Assembly: GCF_013204855.1 (NCBI RefSeq)
Contig: NZ_JABMKZ010000003.1
Coordinates: forward strand, 124,001-188,000
DNA length: 64,000 nucleotides
Origin: Paenibacillus alba
GTDB taxonomy: Bacteria; Bacillota; Bacilli; Paenibacillales; NBRC-103111
Direction: 5' to 3'
Of the stretch, positions 34,619-43,659 are shown one piece after another (position 1 is the first letter of the stretch; the number at the start of each line of letters is the position of its first letter). The notes beneath the pieces are model-generated. The model had not been told where the DNA came from. It made no database searches and was given only the letters and a program-made list of their open reading frames with translations. Both the position numbers and the translations under genes were made by a program.

Positions 34619-36433
34619 ATGACAGACATTCGAGCAAGACAAGAACGAATTCGCAACTTTTCAATTATCGCGCATATTGATCACGGCAAATCAACATTGG
34701 CCGACCGTATTTTGGAATATACAGGCGCCCTCTCGTCACGCGAGATGCAAGAACAGGTGCTTGACCAGATGGATCTGGAGCGGGAACGCGGGATTACGAT
34801 CAAACTGCAAGCTGTTCGATTAGGCTACCGTGCAGACGATGGTGTCGATTATATCCTTAACTTGATTGATACACCGGGACATGTAGACTTTACATACGAG
34901 GTTTCCCGAAGCTTGGCAGCCTGTGAAGGCGCATTGCTAGTTGTCGATGCTGCGCAAGGCATTGAAGCTCAGACATTGGCTAACGTATACCTTGCTTTGG
35001 AAAACAATCTGGAAATTTTACCTGTCATCAACAAAATTGATTTGCCAAGCGCCGATCCGGACAAAGTGAAGCAGGAGATCGAAGACGTCATCGGACTGGA
35101 TGCCAGCGAGGCTGTTCATGCTTCTGCGAAAGCCGGTATCGGGATTAAAGAAATCATTGAGCAAATTTGTCAAAAGGTGCCGGCACCGCAAGGCAACCCG
35201 GACAACCCGCTTAAAGCGTTGATCTTCGACTCCCATTACGATAGCTACAAAGGCGTAATCGTATATGTGCGTGTCATGGACGGCTCGATCAAAGCAGGCT
35301 CGAAAATTAAAATGATGGCTACTAATAAGATTTTTGAAGTTATTGAAGTTGGGGCATTCATGCCAAGAATGTCATCGGTCCCTTCCCTTGAGGTTGGAGA
35401 CGTAGGCTTCATTGTTGCAGGCATCAAAAATGTCGGAGATACGCGAGTCGGGGATACCGTCACCGAAGCGGCTCGCCCTGCACCTGAAGCGTTGCCTGGT
35501 TATCGCCGGATTAACCCGATGGTATTCTGCGGATTGTATCCGATTGAAACAACCGATTACAATGATCTGCGCGAGGCTTTGCAGAAGCTTGAGCTTAACG
35601 ATGCTTCCTTGCGTTTTGAACCGGAAACCTCAACAGCCTTGGGCTTTGGCTTCCGCTGCGGATTCTTGGGATTGCTGCACATGGAAATCATTCAGGAACG
35701 GATTGAGCGTGAGTTCAACATTCCGTTGATTACGACAGCACCAAGCGTTATTTATCGCATCACCTTGACGAATGGTGATACGATGGAGATTGATAACCCG
35801 TCGAACTATCCGGATCCGCAACGCATCGACTTCGTGGAAGAGCCTTATGTGAAAGCGTCCGTTATTGTGCCAAATGATTATGTAGGTACGATTATGGAGC
35901 TTTGCCAAGGCAAACGCGGTGAATATTTGAACATGGAGTATCTGGACACCAATCGGGTGACATTGACGTACGAAATTCCGTTATCCGAAATTGTTTATGA
36001 TTTCTTCGATATGCTGAAGTCAAGAACCAAAGGCTACGCTTCGTTTGACTATGAAGTGAGCGGCTACAAGAGATCCAATCTCGTGAAGATGGATATCCTT
36101 TTGAATGCGGAGCAAGTCGATGCGCTTTCCTTCATCGTTCACCGGGATACGGCGTATCATCGCGGGAAAATCATTTGCGATAAACTGAAGGAACTCATCC
36201 CGCGGCAAATGTTCGAGGTACCGATTCAAGCGGCGATTGGACAGAAAATTGTTGCGCGTGAGACGGTTAAAGCGATGCGTAAAAACGTCCTAGCCAAATG
36301 TTATGGCGGTGACATCTCACGGAAGCGTAAATTGCTGGACAAGCAAAAAGAAGGCAAAAAACGGATGAAGCAAGTAGGTAGCGTTGAGGTGCCGCAAGAA
36401 GCGTTCATGGCCGTCCTCAAAATTGACGAATAG
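34619..36433 (+). CDS. lepA: Elongation factor 4 (LepA, back-translocating GTPase)
   Basis: A 604-residue LepA of standard length. G1 [10 protein letters not shown]2 RERGITI, G3 DTPGHVDF, G4 NKID and G5 SAKAG are all present. The LepA-specific C-terminal domain ends with [19 protein letters not shown]. It acts on ribosomes during initiation/assembly or stalled elongation. Its own promoter lies upstream; hemW follows after a terminator. Confidence 0.98.
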   Translation: MTDIRARQERIRNFSIIAHIDHGKSTLADRILEYTGALSSREMQEQVLDQMDLERERGITIKLQAVRLGYRADDGVDYILNLIDTPGHVDFTYEVSRSLAACEGALLVVDAAQGIEAQTLANVYLALENNLEILPVINKIDLPSADPDKVKQEIEDVIGLDASEAVHASAKAGIGIKEIIEQICQKVPAPQGNPDNPLKALIFDSHYDSYKGVIVYVRVMDGSIKAGSKIKMMATNKIFEVIEVGAFMPRMSSVPSLEVGDVGFIVAGIKNVGDTRVGDTVTEAARPAPEALPGYRRINPMVFCGLYPIETTDYNDLREALQKLELNDASLRFEPETSTALGFGFRCGFLGLLHMEIIQERIEREFNIPLITTAPSVIYRITLTNGDTMEIDNPSNYPDPQRIDFVEEPYVKASVIVPNDYVGTIMELCQGKRGEYLNMEYLDTNRVTLTYEIPLSEIVYDFFDMLKSRTKGYASFDYEVSGYKRSNLVKMDILLNAEQVDALSFIVHRDTAYHRGKIICDKLKELIPRQMFEVPIQAAIGQKIVARETVKAMRKNVLAKCYGGDISRKRKLLDKQKEGKKRMKQVGSVEVPQEAFMAVLKIDE

Positions 36434-36448
36434 TTTGGAATGAATGAG

Positions 36449-36486
36449 AAGCTGGGGTGGCAGAGTACTCTGCCCCTTGGCTTTTT
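36449..36486 (+). terminator. Terminator between lepA and hemW
   Basis: GAAGCTGGGGTGGCAGAG and CTCTGCCCCTTGGCTTT form a long stem around TA, followed by a T-rich tail. Confidence 0.78.
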
Positions 36487-36509
36487 CTCAATAGAAAGGA
36501 AATACCTTT

Positions 36510-37661
36510 ATGTTAGTTAGCTATGCAGCTCCAACTGCGGTGTATATTCATATCCCATTTTGTACGAACAAATGTCATTATTGTGATTTCAATTCCTATG
36601 TGCTCAAAGGGCAGCCGGTCATGGAATACTTGGATGCGCTCGAGCGCGAGATGGAGCTGACGGTTCGCCAGCATCCGCCCGCCAAGGTGGAAACCATTTT
36701 CGTGGGAGGAGGGACACCGACGGTGCTGCTTCCTGATCAAATGGAGCGGTTTCTGCGCATTGTACGCACGTATTTCCCTGCTGACCCCGCACAGGTCGAA
36801 TTCTCGATGGAAGCCAATCCGGGGACGACGGATATCGATAAATTGGCTGTTATGAAAGAAGGCGGCGTTAATCGGATCAGCTTTGGGGTGCAATCCTTCA
36901 ATAATGACATCCTCGCGACGATTGGGCGTATTCATAATACAGATGATGTGCATCGAAGTATCGAGAATGCCAAAAAGCTTGGGTTTGACAATCTCTCCAT
37001 CGATTTAATGTTTGGACTTCCGAAGCAAACGGTAGAGATCATGCAAGCAACCTTGGATGAGGCGCTTTCGCTGGATCTTCAGCATTACTCGATTTATAGC
37101 TTGAAAGTAGAGGAAAACACGCTGTTCCATACGTTGTTCAACAAAAATCAGCTGCCGCTGCCAAGCGAAGATGAGGAAGTTGATATGTATGAGCTCATCA
37201 TGAAGCGGTTGGAAGCTGCCGGATATAAGCAATATGAAATAAGCAATTTTGCTAAACCAGGTCGTGAAAGTAGACATAATTCGATGTATTGGCGCAATCG
37301 CTCCTACTATGGGCTTGGTGCAGGCGCACATGGCTATATGAATAGGCAGCGACATGTCAATGTCAAAGGAATTCAGCCTTACATCGACGCTACGAAAGCA
37401 GGATTGCCGATCATGGAGCAATTTGAAGTCTCGCAGCAAGAAGCCATGGAGGATTTCATGATGGTGGGCTTACGGCTGTTGGAAGGCGTGCGCAATAGCG
37501 ATTTCGCAGAGCAATTTGGCACATCCATTGAATCTCAGTTCGGAGATACACTGCAAGGGTGGCTGAAGAAGCAACTGCTTGAACAAACACCGGAAGGCTA
37601 TCGTTTATCCAAGCAAGGCATCTTGCTGGGCAACGAAGTGTTTGCTTCTTTCTTAACCTAA
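36510..37661 (+). CDS. hemW: Radical SAM heme chaperone HemW
   Basis: A 383-residue radical SAM protein with the CxxxCxxC cluster motif (C18, C22, C25 in CTNKCHYC) and the GGGTPT SAM-binding motif. It lacks the residues typical of HemN coproporphyrinogen dehydrogenase beyond the shared core, and its location after lepA is that of HemW, a heme-binding chaperone for heme enzymes. Length is normal. AAAGGAAATACCTTT precedes ATG 36510. Confidence 0.94.
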   Translation: MLVSYAAPTAVYIHIPFCTNKCHYCDFNSYVLKGQPVMEYLDALEREMELTVRQHPPAKVETIFVGGGTPTVLLPDQMERFLRIVRTYFPADPAQVEFSMEANPGTTDIDKLAVMKEGGVNRISFGVQSFNNDILATIGRIHNTDDVHRSIENAKKLGFDNLSIDLMFGLPKQTVEIMQATLDEALSLDLQHYSIYSLKVEENTLFHTLFNKNQLPLPSEDEEVDMYELIMKRLEAAGYKQYEISNFAKPGRESRHNSMYWRNRSYYGLGAGAHGYMNRQRHVNVKGIQPYIDATKAGLPIMEQFEVSQQEAMEDFMMVGLRLLEGVRNSDFAEQFGTSIESQFGDTLQGWLKKQLLEQTPEGYRLSKQGILLGNEVFASFLT

Positions 37662-37702
37662 AAGTGCGGATGAAACAACGCTGTAGCGGGTACAAAAAAA
37701 CC

Positions 37703-37731
37703 TTGTGCAAATATACGGTTTGATGTATATT
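37703..37731 (+). promoter_or_regulatory. Promoter of the ArgA-like gene
   Basis: TTGTGC at 37703-37708 and TATATT at 37726-37731 with a 17-bp spacer. The -10 element lies inside the palindrome described next. Confidence 0.55.
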
Positions 37732-37738
37732 TATACAT
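37723..37738. promoter_or_regulatory. Candidate ArgR-type operator over the -10 element
   Basis: ATGTATATTTATACAT is a palindrome with 7-bp arms and a TT centre, AT-rich like ArgR/AhrC boxes, and lies over the -10 region in front of a likely N-acetylglutamate synthase gene. The arginine link is inference from the gene product. Confidence 0.4.
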
Positions 37739-37748
37739 GAATCCACTA

Positions 37749-37776
37749 GTGGTACCGCGGTAGACCCGTAAGGTCT
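37749..37776 (+). promoter_or_regulatory. T-box-like core sequence and hairpin in the ArgA-like gene leader
   Basis: GTGGTACCGCGG at 37749-37760 equals the conserved antiterminator core of T-box leaders and is followed by a hairpin (AGACC/GGTCT). No stem I or specifier loop fits in the roughly 90-base leader, so this is either a vestige or chance. It is not called as a working riboswitch. Confidence 0.3.
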
Positions 37777-37829
37777 CTCGGAAGCTAGCCTGGATTTTAT
37801 GCATTTTTGTAACGATTGGTGGGATGACC

Positions 37830-38303
37830 GTGAATTCATCAACGACAGTGTCCGTAAGAAAAGCGTCTATGAGCGACATAGATAAGCTTTTTGAAATTAT
37901 ACAAGGCTATGCCAAACAGGGAATCATGCTGCCTCGCAGCAAGGAGATGCTGGAGGATCAGATTGATACCTTCGTTGTCGCCGAATACGATGGGCTGCTT
38001 ATCGGCTGCGGCTCCTTGACGAGGCTTGGGCCAGATCTAGTCGAGATCCGCTCGCTGGGGATGACCCAAGGCTACAAGGGGCAAGGCATTGGCGGCAAGC
38101 TTGTAGATTTCCTGGTTGAAGATGCGAGGAGCCAAGGCATTAAGAAAGTGATGGCACTCACGTATGAGGTTGCATTTTTCCAAAAAAACGGCTTTACCCT
38201 CGTACCGAAAGAGATTTTTCCAGAGAAGGTTTGGAAAGATTGCATGCATTGCAAAAAACAGTATTGCTGCGACGAAATCGCCGTACTTAAACGTTTGGAT
38301 TGA
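37830..38303 (+). CDS. GNAT N-acetyltransferase, ArgA-like (short N-acetylglutamate synthase type)
   Basis: A 157-residue GNAT enzyme. The acetyl-CoA site is seen in VEIRSLGMTQGYKGQGIGGKL, and the C-terminus has the Cys-bearing block VWKDCMHCKKQYCCDE that is typical of short, stand-alone N-acetylglutamate synthases, the first step of arginine synthesis. GTG 37830 has the correct spacing from GGTGGG; ATG 37824 directly abuts that site. Specificity for glutamate is inferred from family likeness. Confidence 0.75.
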   Translation: MNSSTTVSVRKASMSDIDKLFEIIQGYAKQGIMLPRSKEMLEDQIDTFVVAEYDGLLIGCGSLTRLGPDLVEIRSLGMTQGYKGQGIGGKLVDFLVEDARSQGIKKVMALTYEVAFFQKNGFTLVPKEIFPEKVWKDCMHCKKQYCCDEIAVLKRLD

Positions 38304-38309
38304 CTTGAC

Positions 38310-38336
38310 AACAGACCTTAGGGTCTGTTATTTTTG
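38310..38336 (+). terminator. Terminator between the ArgA-like gene and hrcA
   Basis: AACAGACC and GGGTCTGTT form a stem with loop TTA, followed by ATTTTT. Confidence 0.82.
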
Positions 38337-38345
38337 TATTAGGAT

Positions 38346-38372
38346 TTAGCACTCACTAAATACGAGTGCTAA
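38346..38372. promoter_or_regulatory. CIRCE element (HrcA operator)
   Basis: A perfect match to the CIRCE consensus: TTAGCACTC at 38346-38354, nine bases, GAGTGCTAA at 38364-38372. It lies 43 bp before hrcA. A TTGACA at 38305-38310 with TATTTT 18 bp later could be the promoter, placing CIRCE at the start of the transcript. HrcA binding here should repress the whole heat-shock operon, including the chaperonin gene. Confidence 0.97.
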
Positions 38373-38415
38373 CGAAAGTGAACAAATAGCGATTTGTGAA
38401 GAGGAGGGGTACTTG

Positions 38416-39444
38416 ATGCTGACAGAACGCCAGCGTATGATTTTAAGTGCTATCATTGATGATTATGTTCGTTCAGCTGAACCGATTGGTTCACGAAGTA
38501 TTTCAAAACGGGGCAATGTTGGATTCAGTCCGGCAACGATCCGTAACGAAATGTCCGATCTCGAAGAGATGGGCTACCTGGAACAGCCGCACACGTCTGC
38601 AGGCCGCATTCCCTCACACAAAGGTTATCGCTATTATGTTGATCACTTGATGCAGCATGGTGCTTTGCATGAGAATGACTTGGATTCGATGAAGGGTGCT
38701 TTTGCCGAGCGGATTCAAGAGATGGAAGGCGTGATCCAGCATGTCGCCGGAATGCTCTCCAGTCTTACGAATTATACTTCGATTGTGCTCGGGCCCGAGG
38801 TGTTCAGTACGACACTGAAACATTTGCAGATTATTCCGCTTTCGGAGACAACCGCTGTTGCCATCATTGTCATGAATACAGGCCATGTAGAAAACAAAAC
38901 CGTGACGATTCCAGAAGGCATCAAGATGTCTGAAATTGAAAAGGTCGTCAACATTCTGAACGCTAGACTCCAGAACGTGCCGCTGATTCAGTTTAAATCT
39001 AGGCTTTACAATGAAATTTCTGAAGAATTAGGCAAATATGTGAACGGGTATCAAGAGCTGCTGGCCGTTATCGAAAGCGTACTGCAGAGTGATGAGAAAG
39101 ATCGTGTTTTCCTAAGCGGGATGACGAATATGTTGACTCAACCAGAGTTTAAAGACGTGGAGAAGGTCAAAAGCATTTTCGATCTCTTGGAAGAAGCCCC
39201 CACCCTCATCAAATTGTTTACACCGTCCAATGAAGGCATTGAGATCAAAATCGGTGCTGAAAATAGTATTGAAGCTATCAATAACTGCAGCTTAATAACA
39301 GCCTCATATTCGATCAGCGGTCAGCCGCTAGGTACGATAGGGATACTGGGACCAACGCGAATGGAATATGGAAGAGTTATTAATCTGATGGCTCATTTGT
39401 CCAAACATCTGGAAATTGTGCTCGGGCGCTGGTATGGCAAATGA
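38416..39444 (+). CDS. hrcA: Heat-inducible transcription repressor HrcA
   Basis: A 342-residue HrcA: N-terminal winged-helix DNA-binding domain (MLTERQRMILSAIIDDYV; GFSPATIRNEMSDLEEMGYL) and a C-terminal domain ending in HLSKHLEIVLGRWYG. GAGGAGGGG precedes ATG 38416. In B. subtilis HrcA activity depends on GroES/GroEL; here its operon contains a different chaperonin, so the feedback partner is an open question. It overlaps the chaperonin gene by 4 bp (ATGA). Confidence 0.97.
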   Translation: MLTERQRMILSAIIDDYVRSAEPIGSRSISKRGNVGFSPATIRNEMSDLEEMGYLEQPHTSAGRIPSHKGYRYYVDHLMQHGALHENDLDSMKGAFAERIQEMEGVIQHVAGMLSSLTNYTSIVLGPEVFSTTLKHLQIIPLSETTAVAIIVMNTGHVENKTVTIPEGIKMSEIEKVVNILNARLQNVPLIQFKSRLYNEISEELGKYVNGYQELLAVIESVLQSDEKDRVFLSGMTNMLTQPEFKDVEKVKSIFDLLEEAPTLIKLFTPSNEGIEIKIGAENSIEAINNCSLITASYSISGQPLGTIGILGPTRMEYGRVINLMAHLSKHLEIVLGRWYGK

Positions 39445-40985
39445 GTGTAAATAAGACGATTCACAGCGAGGGCGAAGAACGTTATTCAACACTCGTTAAT
39501 AACGCTGCAGCAGTAAGAGCCATTTGCTCCGCAGTCGAAGGCACCCTTGGTCCCAAAGGGCTGGACACGATGCTGGTAGGCGGGCAGGGTGAAGTGATCA
39601 TTACCAATGATGGGGTAACCATTTTGGAAAAGATGGACGTCACGCATCCCGCAGCAAGGCTGATGATTCAAGTGGCCCGAAGCCAGCAGCGGCAGATTGG
39701 CGACGGAACAACAACGGCAACGGTGCTTGCAGGCGCCCTGGTACAGGAAGGCGTCGCGCAAGTGACGCGCGGCGTACCGGTAGCGAAGGTCGTCAGCGGG
39801 ATGCTGCAAGGCATCGAGCTGGCGGTGACAAGCTTGCAAGGGCGCAGCCGAGCCATTGAGAGCTTGAGTGACAATGCGCTGAAGCGCATTGCGATTACGG
39901 CAGGCCGAGAGCAGGCGGATATCGCCGGGCTCATCATTCAAGCTGCCGAAGCCGTCGGTGAGGCCAAGCTTCGCGAAGACGGCTATCGTTTCGCGGACAG
40001 CGTGCTCGCCCACGAAGAGGCGAGCAGCGAGGTATGGACCGGCATTCTGCTGAACCAGAAGCCGATGAACCTGCATCTCGACGAGGAAGCGCGGCGAGAT
40101 GTCCGCATCCTCGTGCTGCATGATGCCTTGGAGCCAGAGGCGGTCAGCGAGGAATCGCTGGTCACCGAGGCAGGCTTCCAGCGCTACATGCAGCTGCGGG
40201 AGCAGTTCCGCAGCAGCCTTGGCTTGCTGCAGGAGCTTGGCGTCGGTCTGATTGCTTCAGACCGCGGCGTTGATCCAGAGGCGGAGCAGTTCTGCTCCGA
40301 CCATGGCATTCTCGTGCTGCAGCGGCTGTCCCGCCGGGACCTGCAGCTGCTGAGCGAGCACACCGGCGCTAGGCCGGTGCGGCGCACGGCGCTGCCCAAG
40401 AGCGCCCCGGAGCTGGGCGCGGCGCTCGGGAGCGCGGGCTATGCCGCTTACGATGAGCGGCTGGAGCGCGTGCGCGTTGCCGGCGGTCACGGCGATCAGC
40501 ACGTGACCGTGATCGTTGGCGCCGCGACGCGCGAAGCGGCGCACGAGCGCTCGCGCATCGCCAAGGACGCGGCTTCGGCCGTACAGGCCGCCGTCCGCGG
40601 CGGGTACTTGCCAGGAGGCGGCGCCGCGGAGATGGCGGTCGCCCATGATCTGGAGCGCGCCCGGGAGACGATGAAGGGCATGGAAGGCTTCGGTGTTGCC
40701 GCTGTTGCGGGAGCACTGCGCAAGCCGCTGGCACAAATCGTTGTGAATGCAGGCTACAATCCACTGGAAAAGGTCGAGGAACTGAAAGCGGCGCAGCTAG
40801 CGCTTAGCACTGACAGTCTCGGCATCGACTGCGATACTGGTCAAGTGACGGATTTCGTCCATGCGGGTATCGTAGATCCGGCTGACGTTAAGATTCACGC
40901 CTTGCAAGCAGCAGGCGAAGTCGCAGCTGCTGTACTGCGTATTCATACAGTAATCAAGATGAAACAGCCTTTTGAAGAGGCCTAA
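39441..40985 (+). CDS. Group III (archaeal/thermosome-like) chaperonin
   Basis: A 514-residue chaperonin of thermosome type. Nucleotide-binding blocks read GPKGLDTMLV (37-46), TNDGVTILEKM (55-65), HPAAR (69-73) and IGDGTTTATVLAGAL (86-100); the HPAA stretch and the neighbouring residues are those of group II/III, not of GroEL, and the end lacks the GGM tail. The C-terminal part (GIDCDTGQVTDFVHAGIVDPADVKIHALQAAGEVAAAVLRI) is likewise thermosome-like. Group III chaperonins have been described in some Firmicutes inside hsp70 operons; they fold proteins without a GroES. The middle of the gene (about 39850-40650) is strongly GC-rich. Confidence 0.9.
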   Translation: MSVNKTIHSEGEERYSTLVNNAAAVRAICSAVEGTLGPKGLDTMLVGGQGEVIITNDGVTILEKMDVTHPAARLMIQVARSQQRQIGDGTTTATVLAGALVQEGVAQVTRGVPVAKVVSGMLQGIELAVTSLQGRSRAIESLSDNALKRIAITAGREQADIAGLIIQAAEAVGEAKLREDGYRFADSVLAHEEASSEVWTGILLNQKPMNLHLDEEARRDVRILVLHDALEPEAVSEESLVTEAGFQRYMQLREQFRSSLGLLQELGVGLIASDRGVDPEAEQFCSDHGILVLQRLSRRDLQLLSEHTGARPVRRTALPKSAPELGAALGSAGYAAYDERLERVRVAGGHGDQHVTVIVGAATREAAHERSRIAKDAASAVQAAVRGGYLPGGGAAEMAVAHDLERARETMKGMEGFGVAAVAGALRKPLAQIVVNAGYNPLEKVEELKAAQLALSTDSLGIDCDTGQVTDFVHAGIVDPADVKIHALQAAGEVAAAVLRIHTVIKMKQPFEEA

Positions 40986-41045
40986 AGCTGGGCAAACTGA
41001 CGTTAGAGAGAATATGTTGTATTATGTTTAGGAGGTGAAGGACAA

Positions 41046-41615
41046 TTGAGTACTGGAGATAACAAAACAGCCGAGCAAGATGTAAACCCTACATACGCAG
41101 CCGAAGGTGAGCAAGAAACAACGGCTCAAGATTCGCAAACAGAAGCTTCTGAAGAAGTGAAAGAGGTTAGCGAATTGGAAGCGGCGCGTGTGCAAGCCGA
41201 AGAAAACTATCAGCGTTTATTACGCGTTCAAGCGGACTTCGACAACTTCCGCCGCCGTGCTAGAGCGGAGAAGGAAGATTTCGCGAAATACGCTTCGCTT
41301 AAATTGATTGAACAGCTTTTGCCGATTGTAGATAACTTCGATCGCGCGCTGTCTTCAAGCAAAGAGACGAAGGATTTCGACGCTTTGGTGAAAGGTTTGG
41401 ATATGACGTACCGTGGAATCGATCAACTGCTAACCGCAGAAGGGCTTAAACGTATCGAATCCGTAGGTCATCCGTTCAATCCGGAATTCCATCAAGCAGT
41501 CATGCAGGTTGAATCCGATGAGCATGAAGAAGGTATCGTCGTGGAAGAACTGCAAAAAGGCTACATGCTGAAAGATAAAGTCATCCGACCAGCCATGGTC
41601 AAAGTTAGCGTCTAA
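41046..41615 (+). CDS. grpE: Nucleotide exchange factor GrpE
   Basis: A 189-residue GrpE: acidic N-terminus, long coiled coil (about 45-100, AARVQAEENYQRLLRVQADFDNFRRR) and the C-terminal beta domain (HPFNPEFHQAVMQVESDEHE; GYMLKDKVIRPAMVKV). The TTG start at 41046 follows AGGAGGTGAAGGACAA. It speeds ADP release from DnaK. It lies 60 bp after the chaperonin gene in the CIRCE operon. Confidence 0.97.
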   Translation: MSTGDNKTAEQDVNPTYAAEGEQETTAQDSQTEASEEVKEVSELEAARVQAEENYQRLLRVQADFDNFRRRARAEKEDFAKYASLKLIEQLLPIVDNFDRALSSSKETKDFDALVKGLDMTYRGIDQLLTAEGLKRIESVGHPFNPEFHQAVMQVESDEHEEGIVVEELQKGYMLKDKVIRPAMVKVSV

Positions 41616-41682
41616 AGATCTTATTAATTAAAATTACAAATAACCAATATGTTCCCCAGGAGCAAAAGGAGGCAGCTTTAAC

Positions 41683-43521
41683 ATGAGTAAAGTAATTGGT
41701 ATTGACTTAGGTACAACAAATTCTTGCGTTGCCGTAATGGAAGGCGGCGAAGCCGTCGTAATTCCGAACCCGGAAGGTAATCGTACAACCCCTTCTGTCG
41801 TTGGTTTCAAAAAAGATGGCGAGCGCGTTGTCGGTGAAACAGCCAAACGTCAAGCGATCACAAACCCAGACAAAACAATCAGCTCCATCAAGCGTCACAT
41901 TGGTACGAACCACAAAGAAAACATTGATGGCAAAGATTACACGCCACAAGAGATTTCTGCGATTATCCTGCAAAAGCTGAAAGCTGATGCTGAAGCTTAC
42001 CTTGGCCAAACTGTTACGCAAGCCGTTATCACGGTTCCTGCTTATTTCAATGACAGCCAACGTCAAGCGACGAAAGATGCGGGTAAAATTGCCGGTCTGG
42101 AAGTTCTTCGTATTGTCAATGAGCCAACAGCAGCAGCGCTTGCTTACGGTTTGGAAAAAACAGAAGATCAAACAATTCTTGTTTATGACCTTGGCGGCGG
42201 TACATTTGACGTATCGATCCTTGAACTTGGCGATGGCTTCTTCGAAGTTAAAGCGACAAGCGGAGACAACAAACTAGGAGGAGACGATTTTGACCAAGTC
42301 ATCATCGATTACCTCGTAGCTGAATTCAAAAAAGAACAAGGCATTGACCTTAGCAAAGATAAAGCAGCTGTACAACGTTTGAAAGATGCTGCGGAAAAAG
42401 CGAAAAAAGAACTTTCCGGTGTTCTGACAACGACGGTTTCCCTGCCTTTCATCACGGTAGCTGACGGCGTTCCTCAGCATTTGGAGCTTAACTTGACTCG
42501 CGCGAAATTCGAAGAGATTTCCGCTGGACTTGTAGAAAGAACTCTTGGACCAACTCGCCAAGCGTTGACGGATTCCGGCTTGTCCACAAGCCAAATCGAC
42601 AAAGTTGTGCTTGTTGGTGGATCCACGCGTATTCCGGCTGTTGTTGAAGCGATCAAAAAATTGATCGGCAAAGAGCCGCATAAAGGCGTTAACCCGGATG
42701 AAGTTGTTGCACTTGGTGCAGCAGTTCAAGCTGGTGTATTAACAGGTGAAGTGAAAGACGTTGTTCTTCTTGACGTAACGCCACTTTCCCTTGGTATCGA
42801 AACAGCAGGCGGCGTATTCACGAAAATGATCGACCGCAACACAACAATTCCTACAACCAAATCACAAGTGTACTCCACTTATGCAGATAACCAAACGAGC
42901 GTTGAGATTCACGTGCTTCAAGGTGAGCGCTCCATGGCTAGCGGCAACAAAACACTGGGCCGTTTCATGCTTGGTGATATTCCTCCAGCTCCACGCGGCG
43001 TACCGCAAATCGAAGTTAGCTTCGATATCGATGCCAACGGTATCGTTAACGTATCCGCTTTGGATAAAGGAACAGGCAAAAGCCAAAAAATTACGATTAC
43101 TTCTTCCAGCGGTTTGAGCGATGCAGAAGTTGAGCAAATGGTGAAAGACGCAGAAGCTCATGCTGAGGAAGATCGCGTTCGCAAAGAGCTTGTAGAAGCT
43201 CGCAACGAAGCTGACCAACTCGTATATTCCGTTGACAAAACGATCAAGGATCTTGGCGATAAAGTAGACCAAGGCGAGATCGACAAAGCGAATGCGGCCA
43301 AAGAGAAAGTGACGGCTGCACTGGCTGGCAACGAACTCGAAGCAATCAAAAAAGCGACGGAAGAGTTGACGGAAATCATTCAACAACTTTCTGTGAAGCT
43401 GTATGAGCAAGCGTCTGCAGCACAAGGTCCTGATGGCGATGCTGGCGGAAACGATGCTCCTAAAGGCAGAGAAAATGTTGTTGACGCTGATTATGAAGTG
43501 GTTGACGATCAAAAAAAATAA
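41683..43521 (+). CDS. dnaK: Chaperone DnaK (Hsp70)
   Basis: A 612-residue Hsp70. The ATPase domain begins [16 protein letters not shown], with [14 protein letters not shown] and the [11 protein letters not shown] block; the substrate-binding domain and the helical lid follow, ending in a polar tail with [19 protein letters not shown] precedes ATG 41683. Codon use is that of a strongly expressed gene and differs from the GC-rich chaperonin upstream. Confidence 0.99.
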   Translation: MSKVIGIDLGTTNSCVAVMEGGEAVVIPNPEGNRTTPSVVGFKKDGERVVGETAKRQAITNPDKTISSIKRHIGTNHKENIDGKDYTPQEISAIILQKLKADAEAYLGQTVTQAVITVPAYFNDSQRQATKDAGKIAGLEVLRIVNEPTAAALAYGLEKTEDQTILVYDLGGGTFDVSILELGDGFFEVKATSGDNKLGGDDFDQVIIDYLVAEFKKEQGIDLSKDKAAVQRLKDAAEKAKKELSGVLTTTVSLPFITVADGVPQHLELNLTRAKFEEISAGLVERTLGPTRQALTDSGLSTSQIDKVVLVGGSTRIPAVVEAIKKLIGKEPHKGVNPDEVVALGAAVQAGVLTGEVKDVVLLDVTPLSLGIETAGGVFTKMIDRNTTIPTTKSQVYSTYADNQTSVEIHVLQGERSMASGNKTLGRFMLGDIPPAPRGVPQIEVSFDIDANGIVNVSALDKGTGKSQKITITSSSGLSDAEVEQMVKDAEAHAEEDRVRKELVEARNEADQLVYSVDKTIKDLGDKVDQGEIDKANAAKEKVTAALAGNELEAIKKATEELTEIIQQLSVKLYEQASAAQGPDGDAGGNDAPKGRENVVDADYEVVDDQKK

Positions 43522-43588
43522 ACATATTCTAGAGTAAGGACGTTTAAGAAGTTAGCTTTTTAAACACTTATTTGAATGAAAACGAATA

Positions 43589-43630
43589 AGTCAAAGCCGT
43601 CCGGAGTCTCTCCGTGGCTTTGACTTTCCG
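43589..43630 (+). terminator. Stem-loop between dnaK and dnaJ
   Basis: AGTCAAAGCC and GGCTTTGACT pair around a loop that contains a second small stem (CCGGAG/CTCCGTGG region), followed by TTTCCGTTTG. It may attenuate transcription into dnaJ or protect the dnaK message. Confidence 0.65.
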
Positions 43631-43659
43631 TTTGTAGTCTTGAACATGGGAGTGGAACA

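Noticed and set aside
37749..37776. A working T-box riboswitch for the ArgA-like gene
   Set aside because: Only the core motif and a small hairpin fit in the leader; no specifier loop and no terminator with T run could be found.
39441..40985. Calling the chaperonin GroEL
   Set aside because: The GDGTTTATVL stretch is shared with GroEL, but GPKGLDTMLV, the HPAAR block and the C-terminal region are thermosome-like, and the GGM tail is absent.
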